From Streptomyces sp. M92 (GTDB lineage: Bacteria > Actinomycetota > Actinomycetes > Streptomycetales > Streptomycetaceae), in contig NZ_CP101137.1 of NCBI RefSeq assembly GCF_028473745.1, forward strand, positions 6,138,001 to 6,202,000: a DNA stretch of 64,000 nt, written 5' to 3'. Below the pieces are notes generated by a model that searched no databases, had not been told where the DNA came from, and worked only from the letters and a program-made list of their open reading frames with translations. The translations under genes were made by a program, and so were the position numbers. Positions 49,035 to 57,705 of the stretch are shown here, one piece after another (position 1 is the stretch's first letter; every line of letters begins with the position of its first letter).

Positions 49035-50012
49035 TCACCAGCGGCCGGGCTCGCTGCCCACGACGGCCTCGGAGCGGGAGCCGTCGACCCCGGCCGGTAC
49101 GTCCCCGGCGAGCATCACGCGGTGCATGGTCCGCGGATGGTCGAGGTGCGCGTTGTCGCTCGGGGCGAGGTGGATGGTGGCCCGGTTGTCCCAGAAGGCG
49201 ACGCTGCCCGGCTCCCAGCGGAAGCGGACGGTGTACTCGGGCCGGGTGGCCTGCTCCAGCAGCAGTTCCAGGACCGCCGCGCTCTCGGGGCGGGTGAGGC
49301 CGGCGATCTGCTCGACGTAGTAGCCGTTGACGAACAGCACCCGCTCCCCCGTCTCGGGGTGGACGCGGACCAGCGGGTGCAGGGTGGCCGTCTGATGGTC
49401 CAACAGGTGCCGGACGTAGGCGTCGTCGCCCGGCCTGGGCTGGTAGCCGACGCCGAGCCGGTGCTCGGCGCGCAGGCCGTCGGCGAAGGCGCGCATCGGC
49501 GCGGAGAGCCCGGCGTAGGCGGCGGCGAGGTTCGACCAGGTGGTGTCGCCGCCGTACGGCGGGACCGTCTCGGCGCGCAGGATCGTGAAGGCCGGCGGGT
49601 CGACGCGGGCGCCGTGGTCGCAGTGCCAGCCGCGCAGCAGGGTGTGGCGCCGGCGCCGCAGCCACTCGTCGTGCTCCATGCCGAAGCGTCCGCCCAGCTC
49701 CAGCCGGTCGGCGGTCGTCTCGACCTCCGGGTGGCCGGCCGGCGAGGCCTTGCCGCGCCGGGGCAGCACCACCGGCTCCCCGAAGAGCCGGGCGAACGCG
49801 ACGTGTCCGGCGTGGTCGAGGCGCTGGCCGCGGAAGAACACCACCTTCCAGCGCAGCACCGCCGCCCGGACCGCCGCGACCTGCGCCGCGTCGAGGCCGC
49901 CCGCCAGGTCGACGCCGTGGACCTCGGCGCCGATGTGTCCGGCGGCCGGTGCCACCTCGATCCCGGCCGCGTCCGCCGCCGTACATGTCGCCGCTGCCCT
50001 GTCCGTCGTCAT
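49035..50012 (-). CDS. TauD/TfdA family Fe(II)/2-oxoglutarate dioxygenase
   Basis: ATG 50012 has GGGAG five bases upstream; 325 residues. The Fe ligands are HxD in GWHCDHGARVDPP and the distal His in RTMHRVMLAGD, with an Arg for 2-oxoglutarate a few residues on. YGGDTTWSNLAAAYAGL is a family signature. It would hydroxylate a small sulfonate, carboxylate or related substrate, releasing succinate and CO2. Divergent from the aldo-keto reductase gene. Substrate unknown. Confidence 0.92.
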   Translation of the reverse strand: MTTDRAAATCTAADAAGIEVAPAAGHIGAEVHGVDLAGGLDAAQVAAVRAAVLRWKVVFFRGQRLDHAGHVAFARLFGEPVVLPRRGKASPAGHPEVETTADRLELGGRFGMEHDEWLRRRRHTLLRGWHCDHGARVDPPAFTILRAETVPPYGGDTTWSNLAAAYAGLSAPMRAFADGLRAEHRLGVGYQPRPGDDAYVRHLLDHQTATLHPLVRVHPETGERVLFVNGYYVEQIAGLTRPESAAVLELLLEQATRPEYTVRFRWEPGSVAFWDNRATIHLAPSDNAHLDHPRTMHRVMLAGDVPAGVDGSRSEAVVGSEPGRW

Positions 50013-50176
50013 GCGCACTCCCGTGGTCGTCTCGGTCGTCCGTTCCGGCTCAGGGGAGATCGTGGCAGACGGGTGGCCGGCGCCCGCCCCGTCCCGCCCG
50101 GTTGATCACCGCCGACCGGGTGGGCGAGGCTGGGCGGGCAGCACACCACCGCGCACATTCGAGGGAAGGTCCCACG

Positions 50177-51007
50177 GTGATCAGCATCCCGACGCACACG
50201 CTCAACGACGGCACCGCGCTCCCGGCGCTGGGGCTCGGCACCTGGCCGATGACGGACGACGAGGCCCGGCGGGCGGTCCGCGAGGCCCTGGAGGCGGGCT
50301 ACCGTCTGATCGACACGGCGGCCAACTACCGCAACGAGACGGGCGTCGGCCGCGGTGTGGCCGACAGCGGCGTCCCGCGCGAGGAGATCGTGGTGACGAC
50401 CAAGCTGCCGGGCCGCCACCACGGCTACGAGGAGACACTCGCCTCCTTCGAGGAGTCCCGCGCCCGGCTGGGCCTGGAGTACGTCGACCTGTACCTGATC
50501 CACTGGCCACTGCCCCGGGTCGACGAGTACGCCGACTCCTGGAAGGCCATGGTCAAGCTGCGCGACGACGGCCTGGTGCGCTCGATCGGCGTCTCCAACT
50601 TCACCGCCGGGCACATCGAGCGGCTGGAGAAGGAGACCGGGGTACTGCCTTCGGTCAACCAGATCGAGCTGCACCCGCTCTTCCCGCAGGAGGAGCTGCG
50701 CGCCTTCCACGAGCGCAAGGGCATCCGCACCGAGAGCTGGAGCCCGCTGGGCCGCGGCAGCGACCTGCTGGACGACCCGGCCGTCGCCGCGGTCGCCGGC
50801 GCGCACGGCGTGACGCCCGCCCAGGCGGTCCTGCGCTGGCACACGCAGCTCGGCGCGGTCCCCATCCCCAAGTCCGCCGACCCCGCCCGGCAGCGCGCGA
50901 ACCTGGACGTCTTCGGGTTCGCACTGGACGACGCGCAGCTGCGCGCGGTCTCGGACCGGGCGCACCGCCGGATCGGCGGCGACCCGGAGGCGCACGAGGA
51001 GTTCTGA
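50177..51007 (+). CDS. Aldo/keto reductase
   Basis: GTG 50177 after GAGGGAAGG; 276 residues. The (beta/alpha)8 barrel has the tetrad Asp in LIDTAANY, Tyr in NYRNE, Lys in VVTTKLPG and His in YLIHWPLP, and the NADPH segment PIPKSADPARQRAN. It matches 2,5-diketo-gluconate reductase-like AKR5 members of actinobacteria, which reduce aldehydes and ketones. No operon partner is obvious; the LigD phosphoesterase gene begins 50 bases later. Confidence 0.93.
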   Translation: MISIPTHTLNDGTALPALGLGTWPMTDDEARRAVREALEAGYRLIDTAANYRNETGVGRGVADSGVPREEIVVTTKLPGRHHGYEETLASFEESRARLGLEYVDLYLIHWPLPRVDEYADSWKAMVKLRDDGLVRSIGVSNFTAGHIERLEKETGVLPSVNQIELHPLFPQEELRAFHERKGIRTESWSPLGRGSDLLDDPAVAAVAGAHGVTPAQAVLRWHTQLGAVPIPKSADPARQRANLDVFGFALDDAQLRAVSDRAHRRIGGDPEAHEEF

Positions 51008-51057
51008 GCGGGGTACCCGGCCCCGGTCGGCGTACGTCTTCCGGGAAGGAGCCGCAG

Positions 51058-51675
51058 GTGGGCGAGGGCGACGGGCTGCGGGACTACCGCGGCAGGCGTG
51101 ACTTCGGCCGGACCGGCGAACCTGCGGGGCGCGGGGCGTCCGCGCTGCGCGGCGAGCCCCGGTTCGTGGTGCAGATCCACGACGCGAGCACCCTGCACTT
51201 CGACTTCCGTCTCCAGGTCGCGGACGTGTTCAGGTCCTGGTCCGTGCCGAAGGGGCCGTCGGCGGACCCGGGCGACAAGCGGCTGGCCCTGCCCACGGAG
51301 GACCATCCGCTGGAGTACGAGGAGTTCGAGGGCGTGATCCCCGCGGGCGAGTACGGGGGCGGCACGGTCATCGTCTGGGACCACGGCACCTACGAGCCGC
51401 TGAGCCACGACCGCCGGGGGCGGCCGGTCGACTTCGGCGAGTCGCTGGCCCACGGCCACGCCAGGTTCCGGCTGCGCGGCGCGAAGCTGCGCGGCGAGTA
51501 CGCGCTGACCCGGTTCCGCGGCGGGCGGGACGGCGACCAGGAGGAGGCCTGGCTGCTCGTGCGGACGGCCACCGGCGGCGCCCGCGGGCGCGGCACCCCG
51601 GACCCACGGCGGGCGCGGTCGGCGCGGACCGGGCGGACGCTCGCCCGGGTCGCCGCGGAACGCGGCGCAAAGTAG
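51058..51675 (+). CDS. Stand-alone LigD 3'-phosphoesterase domain protein
   Basis: GTG 51058 after GGAAGGAG; 205 residues. The PE domain is at about 30-170: FVVQIHDASTLHFDFRLQ with the catalytic His and His/Asp, SWSVPKGPSADP, TEDHPLEYEEFEG and AGEYGGGTVIVWD. It trims 3' ends (ribonucleoside or phosphate) before ligation in bacterial non-homologous end joining. Here it is separate from ligase and polymerase domains. The basic, Arg-rich C-terminus may bind DNA. A ligase gene lies 4 kb on. Confidence 0.9.
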   Translation: MGEGDGLRDYRGRRDFGRTGEPAGRGASALRGEPRFVVQIHDASTLHFDFRLQVADVFRSWSVPKGPSADPGDKRLALPTEDHPLEYEEFEGVIPAGEYGGGTVIVWDHGTYEPLSHDRRGRPVDFGESLAHGHARFRLRGAKLRGEYALTRFRGGRDGDQEEAWLLVRTATGGARGRGTPDPRRARSARTGRTLARVAAERGAK

Positions 51676-51715
51676 CGAGTGGTGCCTTCCTTCGCGTCCC
51701 GGGGCGGTGGTTCGC

Positions 51716-54100
51716 TCACTCGGCGGGCAGCGCCTGTTCGGCCCAGATCGTCTTGCCGGTGGTGGTCTGCCGGCTTCCCCAGCGCTGGGTGAGCTGGGCG
51801 ACCAGGAGCAGGCCCCGGCCGCCCTCGTCGTAGGCGTGGGCCCGGCGCAGGTGCGGTGAGGTGGAGCTGCCGTCGGAGACCTCGCAGATGAGGGCGCCGT
51901 CGCGGATGAGGCGGAGCTGGATGGGCGGCTCGCCGTAGCGGATGGCGTTGGTGACGAGTTCGCTGACGACCAGTTCCATGACGAACGCCGTCTCGTCCAG
52001 TCCCCAGGCCGACAGCTGTTCGGTGGCGGACCGCCGGACGGCGGCGACGTGCGCGGGGTCCGGACTGATGTCCCAGGTGCGGATCTGGCCGGCTCCCAGT
52101 GCCCGGGTGCGGGCCAGCAGCAGCGCCACGTCGTCGCTGGGCTCCTCGGGCAGCACGGCCTTGAGCACGGTGTCGCACAGGGCGTCGAGCGAGGCGGCGG
52201 GCGCGGTCAGCGCGCGGCACAACTCCGCGGTGGCGTGGTCGAGGTCGCGGTCGCGGTCCTCGACCAGGCCGTCGGTGTAGAGGGCGACGACGGTGCCCTC
52301 GGGGAGTTCCACCTCGGCCGCCTCGAACGGGAGCCCGCCCACGCCGAGCGGCGGGCCCGCGGTCATCGCCAGGAGCCGGGTGGTGCCGTCGGGCAGGACG
52401 AGGGCCGGTGCGGGGTGGCCGGCGGCGGCCGCGGTGAGGCGGCGGGAGACCGGGTCGTAGACGGCGTACAAGCAGGTGGCGCCCAGTTCCGCGACCTCGT
52501 TGCCGGTGTCGCCGGCCACGAGGTGGGTGACGAGGTCGTCGAGGTGGGTGAGGAGCTCGTCGGGGGGCAGGTCGACGTCGGCCAGGGTGCGGACGGCGGT
52601 GGCGAGACGGCCCATGGTCGCCGTGGACGGGATGCCGTGGCCGACGACGTCGCCGACGACGAGGGCGACGCGGCTGCCGGACAGGGGGATCACGTCGAAC
52701 CAGTCGCCGCCGATGCCGGCCGCGGAGGCGGAGGGGAGATAGCGGTGGGCCACCTCGACCGCCGCCGGTCCGGGCAGGCCCCTGGGCAGCAGGCTGTGCT
52801 GGAGCACCAGTGCGGTGGCACGCTCGCGGGCGAAGCGGCGGGCGTTGTCGATACAGACCGCGGCCCGGCTGGCGAGCTCCTCGGCGAGGACGACGTCGTC
52901 GTCGACGTACGGCTCCTGGGGCGCGGCTCGGACGGCCACCACGACTCCGAGGGTGGTGCCGCGGGCCAGCAGCGGCACCGCCAGGGTGGAGCGGACGCGT
53001 TCCCGGTAGCCGCGGTTGTGCGGCGCCTGTTCGTTGCGGACCCGCATCCACCGGTCGAAGTCCGGGTCACCCGGCTCCGACAGCACCACCCGCCCCAGGG
53101 CCACCGCGCGGGCGGGTGCGGAGTAGGGCGGGTAGACGTCCGTCTCGCCCAGGTGCACGGACGCCCGTGGGGCCCCCTCGGTGGCCGCCCCGTGCGCGAC
53201 GCGGCGCAGTGTGACGCCCGCGGCGGCCGGCGAGAGGGGTTCCTGCGTGCCGAGGACCCAGTCGAGCAGGTCGACGCTCGCGAAGTCGGCGAAGCGGGGG
53301 ACGAGGAAGCCGATGAGCTCCTCGGCGGTGCGTACGACGTCCAGGGTGGTGCCGATGCCGGCGGCGGCCTCGTTCAGCAGGGCCAGCCGCTTGCGCGCCC
53401 GGTGCTGGAGGGTGCTCTCGAAGCCCGCCACGGCGACGGCGGCCACCTCGTCGGACGCGTCGCGGACCGGCCACATCTCGATGGTCCAGGCGTGCTCGCC
53501 GAGCCGGGAGGAGGCCGGGGCGAAGGTCTCGTAGCGTGCGGGACGGCCGTTCTCGGCGACCTGCCTCAGGTGGCGCAGGAACGCCGCGCCGTCGGCGTCG
53601 AGCTCGTCCATGACGTCCGAGATCGGCCGCCCGATCAGGTCTTCGGACCGCAGACCGAGCATGCGGCGCGCCGTGTCGTTGACCTGGAGGTAGCGCTGCT
53701 GGACGTCGTGCACCGACATCGACAGGGAAGCCTGCCGGAAGGTCTCCCCGGTCAGCTGGAACGCCGGGCGCTCGGACGGGCCCGCGGTCAGCGCGTACCC
53801 CTGCGGTGTGCCGGCCGTCCCGAGCAGGGGCGAGGCGCGCACGTGCGCGGACACGGTCGAGCCGTCACGGTGACGGAGCAGGACGGTGGCGGACAGGCCG
53901 GTCAGCGCCTCGGGCGGCAGGTCCCGGGCGAGCAGCTCCCGCGCGTCCCGTCCCACCACCTCTTCGGCCGGGTGGCCGGTCAGCCGTCGGGCGCCCTCGC
54001 TCCAACCCGTCACCGTGCCGCGGATGTCCAGGGTCGCCACGGCGGAGGCATGCTCCATGATGTCCAGGATTGACCCGTTGTGGCGCGGTTTCAACCGCAA
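51716..54100 (-). CDS. PAS-GAF-PP2C-ATPase sensor phosphatase (SpoIIE type)
   Basis: The 794-residue multi-domain regulator has PAS at about 12-110 (SAVATLDIRGTVTGWSEGA), a second PAS at 120-225 (LSMSVHDVQQRYLQVNDTA), GAF at 240-410, the PP2C/SpoIIE phosphatase at 430-640 (GGDWFDVIPL, GDVVGHG, AGHPAPALVL, YTDGLVEDR, PSDDVALLL), and a C-terminal HATPase_c domain of the RsbW kind (VVSELVTNAIRYG, DEGGRGLLLV). It can act as phosphatase and anti-sigma-like kinase in partner switching. No Gly-rich loss is seen in any motif. Confidence 0.93.
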   Translation of the reverse strand: MRLKPRHNGSILDIMEHASAVATLDIRGTVTGWSEGARRLTGHPAEEVVGRDARELLARDLPPEALTGLSATVLLRHRDGSTVSAHVRASPLLGTAGTPQGYALTAGPSERPAFQLTGETFRQASLSMSVHDVQQRYLQVNDTARRMLGLRSEDLIGRPISDVMDELDADGAAFLRHLRQVAENGRPARYETFAPASSRLGEHAWTIEMWPVRDASDEVAAVAVAGFESTLQHRARKRLALLNEAAAGIGTTLDVVRTAEELIGFLVPRFADFASVDLLDWVLGTQEPLSPAAAGVTLRRVAHGAATEGAPRASVHLGETDVYPPYSAPARAVALGRVVLSEPGDPDFDRWMRVRNEQAPHNRGYRERVRSTLAVPLLARGTTLGVVVAVRAAPQEPYVDDDVVLAEELASRAAVCIDNARRFARERATALVLQHSLLPRGLPGPAAVEVAHRYLPSASAAGIGGDWFDVIPLSGSRVALVVGDVVGHGIPSTATMGRLATAVRTLADVDLPPDELLTHLDDLVTHLVAGDTGNEVAELGATCLYAVYDPVSRRLTAAAAGHPAPALVLPDGTTRLLAMTAGPPLGVGGLPFEAAEVELPEGTVVALYTDGLVEDRDRDLDHATAELCRALTAPAASLDALCDTVLKAVLPEEPSDDVALLLARTRALGAGQIRTWDISPDPAHVAAVRRSATEQLSAWGLDETAFVMELVVSELVTNAIRYGEPPIQLRLIRDGALICEVSDGSSTSPHLRRAHAYDEGGRGLLLVAQLTQRWGSRQTTTGKTIWAEQALPAE

Positions 54101-54113
54101 CGGGCACGGCTGC

Positions 54114-54581
54114 CTACGCTCGGTGCTCGCGCAGCGCCGCGAGCGCCCGGTCGGCGTGGGTGTTCATCCGCAGCTCGCTGCGGACGACCTCGAGCACGGT
54201 GCGGTCCCGGCCGACGACGAAGGTGACCCGCTTGGTGGGGGCCAGGCTGAACCCGCGTTTGACTCCGAACAGCTCACGGACCTCGCCGTCGGCGTCGGAC
54301 AGCAGCGGCATGCCGAGGGTGTGCCGTCCGGCGAACTCCCGCTGCCGCTCCACGGGGTCGCCGCTGACGCCGACGGGGCGGGCGCCGGCCGCGGCGAACT
54401 CGGCGGCCAGGTCGCGGAAGTGACAGGCCTCCGCGGTGCAGCCGGGGGTCAGGGCGGCGGGATAGAAGAACAGCACGACCGGACCGTCGGCGAGCAGCTC
54501 GGACAGGCGGCGCGGGGTTCCGGTCTCGTCCGGCAGCGTGAAGTCGTCGACCGTGTCGCCGACGCCGAGTGCCCGGCTCAC
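54114..54581 (-). CDS. Peroxiredoxin (AhpC/TSA, BCP-like)
   Basis: GTG 54581 overlaps the upstream DoxX stop (GTGA); GAGGG lies before it. The 155-residue protein has the peroxidatic Cys in FYPAALTPGCTAEACHFRD (about 44-62) with the preceding Thr, and a second Cys five residues on, as in BCP-type peroxiredoxins. It reduces peroxides with thiols. Coupling to DoxX fits a membrane-linked oxidative-stress unit. Confidence 0.92.
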   Translation of the reverse strand: MSRALGVGDTVDDFTLPDETGTPRRLSELLADGPVVLFFYPAALTPGCTAEACHFRDLAAEFAAAGARPVGVSGDPVERQREFAGRHTLGMPLLSDADGEVRELFGVKRGFSLAPTKRVTFVVGRDRTVLEVVRSELRMNTHADRALAALREHRA

Positions 54582-54958
54582 GACCGGCCCTCGCTGCCCT
54601 TGGCGACGCCGCGGGCCCACAGGACGAGCGGCACCTGCACGGGCAGCCGGCCGTAGGCGGCGGCCTTCTGCGGCGTGGGGCGGTGCCGCCAGTCCACGGC
54701 CATCTTGACGTTGGCGGGGAACACCCCCACGAAGAAGGCCGCCGTGGTCAGCGCGGCGGCCTTGCGGGTGCGGGGCAGGGCGACACCCGCGGCCAGGGCC
54801 AGCTCGGCGACGCCGCTGGCGTACGTCCAGGCTCGGGGCGTGCCGGGCAGTCCGCGCGGCACGATCGCGTCGAAGGTGCGGGGTCGGGCGAAGTGCGCGA
54901 CGCCGGCGGTGGCCAGCAGACCGGCCAGCAGCAGCGGTGAGCGGTGGGAACGGGGCAC
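54578..54958 (-). CDS. DoxX family membrane protein
   Basis: GTG 54958 with CTGAGGAGGAACC upstream; 126 residues with about four helices (LLLAGLLATAGVAHF, YASGVAELALAAGVALP, AALTTAAFFVGVFPANVK, LPVQVPLVLWARGV). The family includes MauE/DoxX proteins that affect thiol redox and oxidase assembly. It is the first gene of a two-gene operon with a peroxiredoxin, coupled by a GTGA overlap. Confidence 0.88.
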   Translation of the reverse strand: MPRSHRSPLLLAGLLATAGVAHFARPRTFDAIVPRGLPGTPRAWTYASGVAELALAAGVALPRTRKAAALTTAAFFVGVFPANVKMAVDWRHRPTPQKAAAYGRLPVQVPLVLWARGVAKGSEGRS

Positions 54959-55090
54959 GGTTCCTCCTCAGGGGGCAGGCGCGCGATATTACTCGACGGT
55001 AGGGCCGGGTGGCCCGGCTGTCCGGACTTTCCCCGGGAGCCCCGTCCCTCCCCGCGGCAGCCGGACTCGTCCGCGGTCACCGCGCGCCGG

Positions 55091-55325
55091 TCACACGCCC
55101 CCCGGGGGCGCCAGCCACATGCCCACGATCGCGTCGACGAGCGAGTCCGCCGCCTCCTGCCAGCCGGCGCGAGGGGTGGGCCGCCCCTCGGCAAGGGCGC
55201 GCTCCCGTTCGGCCGCCGTGTGCACGATCGGGTGGCGGGTCATGTCGCCCCGCTCGGCCCGGACCTCGTCGGGCAGCGCCGGCATGCACCGGTTGCGCCC
55301 CGCGACGATCCCCCGCAGCGAGGCG
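55091..55325 (-). pseudogene. 3' fragment of a probable TetR-type regulator gene
   Basis: The minus-strand frame encodes MPALPDEVRAERG, then HPIVHTAAERERALAEGRP, AGWQEAADSLVDAIVGMWLAP and a stop. This looks like the C-terminal helices of a TetR-family ligand domain. No HTH and no start precede it: at about 55325 the sequence passes into the 3' part of an MFS gene on the other strand. Family assignment is tentative. Confidence 0.45.
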
Positions 55326-55610
55326 GAGATGCCGGCTCTGATCATGGGGGCGGTGCCGGCGAGCGAGACGGCCGCCGCGAACAGCCTCAACATCCTCATG
55401 CGCTCCATCGGCAGTCCCTCGCCAGCGCGCTCGCGGGCGTGGTGCCGGCCCAGCTGACCCTCGGCCTCGGCGGCTTCGCCCTGCCGTCCGAGAACGCCTT
55501 CAGGGTGGTCATGGGCATCGGGGCCGGCGCGGCGCTGCTCGCCTTCCTGCTCGCGTCCTTCATCCCCCGGCCCCGGCCCGGCGCCGGGAGCGCGGCCCGT
55601 CCCGCGTCGG
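55326..55610 (+). pseudogene. 3' fragment of an EmrB/QacA-type MFS efflux gene, with a frameshift
   Basis: The plus strand encodes MPALIMGAVPASETAAANSL then NILMRSIG in one frame, and after one missing base near 55413, SLASALAGVVPAQLTLGLGG, FALPSENAFRVVMGIGAGAA and LLAFLLASFIPR in the next. This is the last third (helices 12-14) of a 14-helix drug exporter. GGCAGTCC appears where GGCACGTCC (Gly-Thr-Ser) is expected. The 5' two thirds are absent. Confidence 0.72.
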
Positions 55611-55734
55611 CCACCGGGACCGGTGCGACGGCCGCCTCCGTCCGCTGGCGGCGACGGCGGCGGGACCGGCGCCGTTCAGGCGAACCTGGCGGGCGACGCG
55701 CGTGACGGTACCCGGGCCCGTCGAGAACTGACCC

Positions 55735-56715
55735 GTGGCACTCCCGCTGATTCCTCCGATGCTCGCCGTCCCCGGCACCCTGCCGTCCGCCGCGCGGGAC
55801 GCCCGCTGGGCCTACGAGACCAAGCAGGACGGCCAGCGGGTGATCGTCTACCTGCCCGGCGACGGCGGCGTGCTGCTGCGGGCCCGCTCCGGCCAGGACA
55901 TCACGGCCGCCTACCCGGAACTGAGGCCGCTGGCCACCGCGCTCGGCGCCACCCCCGCCGTACTGGACGGGGAAGTACTGGCCCTGGACGAACAGGGCCG
56001 CGCCGACTTCCAGTTGCTGCAGTCCCGCATGGGCCTGTCCCACGCCCCCGGCCGGGCCGCGCACCGGGCGGCGAAGGCCCCCGTCCACCTGGTGCTCTTC
56101 GACGCCCTGCACCTGGCGGGCGAGTCCCTGCTCCGCCTCCCCTACACCCGCCGCCGCGAACGGCTCACGGACCTCGGCCTGGCCGGCCCGTCCTGGTCGA
56201 CCCCGGCGGCACTCGTCGGCCACGGAGAGCAGGCCCTGCGGGCCACCCGGGAGCACGGTCTGGAGGGCCTGGTGTGCAAGCGGCTGGACTCGGTGTACGA
56301 GCCGGGGGTCCGCTCCCGGGCCTGGATCAAGATCCGCAACATGCGCAGCGAGGACGTCGTGGTCGGCGGCTGGCTGCCGGGCAAGGGGCGGCTCACCGGG
56401 CTCCCGGGCGCCGTCCTGGTCGGCCAGCGCGCCGCGGGCCGCCTGCGTTACGTCGGCGGGGTCGGCACCGGCTGGAGCGCGGCCGAGCGCGCCGAACTGG
56501 CGGCGCTGCTGCGGGCCGCCGCGACGGACACCTGTCCCTTCGACCCCGTGCCGCCGGTGCCCGGGGCGCACTGGGTCGTGCCCCGGCTGGTCGGCGAGGT
56601 CCGCTACAGCACCCGCACGCGCGAGGGCATGCTGCGCCAGCCCTCCTGGCTCAGGCTCCGCCCGGACCTGGCCCCCGAGGAATCGGCCGCCGATCTCCCC
56701 GACGACATGGTGTGA
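55735..56715 (+). CDS. ATP-dependent DNA ligase (LigD ligase-domain type)
   Basis: GTG 55735; 326 residues. The nucleotidyltransferase domain has motif I KQDGQR (catalytic Lys about 32), motif III region HLVLFDALHL, motif IV GLEGLVCKRLDS and motif V WIKIRN, and is followed by the OB-fold domain (VVGGWLPGKGRL, EVRYSTRTREGMLRQPSW). It seals DNA nicks using ATP and matches the LigD C-terminal ligase, not joined to polymerase or phosphoesterase domains. No ku gene is in the window. Confidence 0.92.
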   Translation: MALPLIPPMLAVPGTLPSAARDARWAYETKQDGQRVIVYLPGDGGVLLRARSGQDITAAYPELRPLATALGATPAVLDGEVLALDEQGRADFQLLQSRMGLSHAPGRAAHRAAKAPVHLVLFDALHLAGESLLRLPYTRRRERLTDLGLAGPSWSTPAALVGHGEQALRATREHGLEGLVCKRLDSVYEPGVRSRAWIKIRNMRSEDVVVGGWLPGKGRLTGLPGAVLVGQRAAGRLRYVGGVGTGWSAAERAELAALLRAAATDTCPFDPVPPVPGAHWVVPRLVGEVRYSTRTREGMLRQPSWLRLRPDLAPEESAADLPDDMV

Positions 56716-56851
56716 GGCGCGATCAAGTGTTGGGCCGGGCTTCACCATGGGGACGCCCATGCGCCCTTGGCACGGAAGTGAAAAGACGGGACTCTGAACT
56801 CCCCTTCCCCCCACAGCCGTTGGGCTGCGCCCGGACCCAGAGGAGGACGCG

Positions 56852-57631
56852 ATGCCGTCGCGTGCCGCCGCAACCGCCCGCCGCGGGAGATGGCTCACCG
56901 CCCCGCTCGGTGCCCTCGCCCTCGTGGTGGCCTTCCCCGCCACCGCCTTCGCCGCCCCGCCCCCGGGACTGCCCGGCAACGCCGACAGCCTGGAGCGGAC
57001 GTACCAGCCGGCCTACGACTTCGACACCGACGGCTGCTACCCGACACCGGCGATCGGCGCCGACGGGACGGTCAACGGCGGGCTCAAGCCGACCGGCGCC
57101 CTCAACGGGAACTGCCGGGACGCCGCGGACCTGGACAACACCAACGGCTACTCGCGCGCCAAGTGCGACGGCGAGTGGTGCGCCTACCTGTACGGCCTCT
57201 ACTTCGAGAAGGACCAGGCGCTGCCCGGCACCGGCCTGGGCGGCCACCGGCACGACTGGGAGCACGTCGTGGTGTGGGTGCGCGGCGGTGCCGTCGAGTA
57301 CGTCTCCACCTCCAACCACGGCTCGTTCAGCGTCCACGCGCGGTCGGCGGTCCGGTTCGACGGCACCCATCCGAAGATCGTCTACCACAAGGACGGCATC
57401 AGCACCCACTGCTTCCGCCTGGCGACCTCCGGCGACGAGCCGCCGGAGAACCACGCGGGCACGTGGCGGTACCCGGCCCTGGTCGGCTGGAACGGCTATC
57501 CCGCCGGAGTGCGCGAGAAGCTGGCCTCTTACGACTTCGGCAGCGCCAACTTCGGCCTGAAGGACGGCAGCTTCGCCTCCCACCTGGCCGCCGCCAGGCC
57601 CGCCGGCGTTCCCTTCGACCCGAACGCCTGA
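56852..57631 (+). CDS. Secreted NPP1 / necrosis-inducing (NLP) family protein
   Basis: The 259-residue precursor has a signal peptide (ARRGRWLTAPLGALALVVAF, AFAAP cleavage near 34). The mature protein bears the NLP heptapeptide GHRHDWEH at about 131-138, plus KCDGEWCAYLYGLYFEKDQ, and ends with the YDFGSANFGLKDGSF block, all family marks. NLPs of plant pathogens are cytolysins that bind sphingolipids of plant membranes; actinobacterial members are of unknown role. ATG 56852 follows GAGGAGGACGCG. Confidence 0.92.
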   Translation: MPSRAAATARRGRWLTAPLGALALVVAFPATAFAAPPPGLPGNADSLERTYQPAYDFDTDGCYPTPAIGADGTVNGGLKPTGALNGNCRDAADLDNTNGYSRAKCDGEWCAYLYGLYFEKDQALPGTGLGGHRHDWEHVVVWVRGGAVEYVSTSNHGSFSVHARSAVRFDGTHPKIVYHKDGISTHCFRLATSGDEPPENHAGTWRYPALVGWNGYPAGVREKLASYDFGSANFGLKDGSFASHLAAARPAGVPFDPNA

Positions 57632-57705
57632 GACGGCCGGACGCCCCAGGGCCGATCGAGCGAGGGACGAGACCGGATCGACCCCGGGAGCACTATGGTG
57701 TCCGC

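Noticed and set aside
48901..49986. 361-codon minus frame overlapping the TauD gene
   Set aside because: Different phase from the TauD frame, which has complete iron ligands; this one is Arg/Gly-rich.
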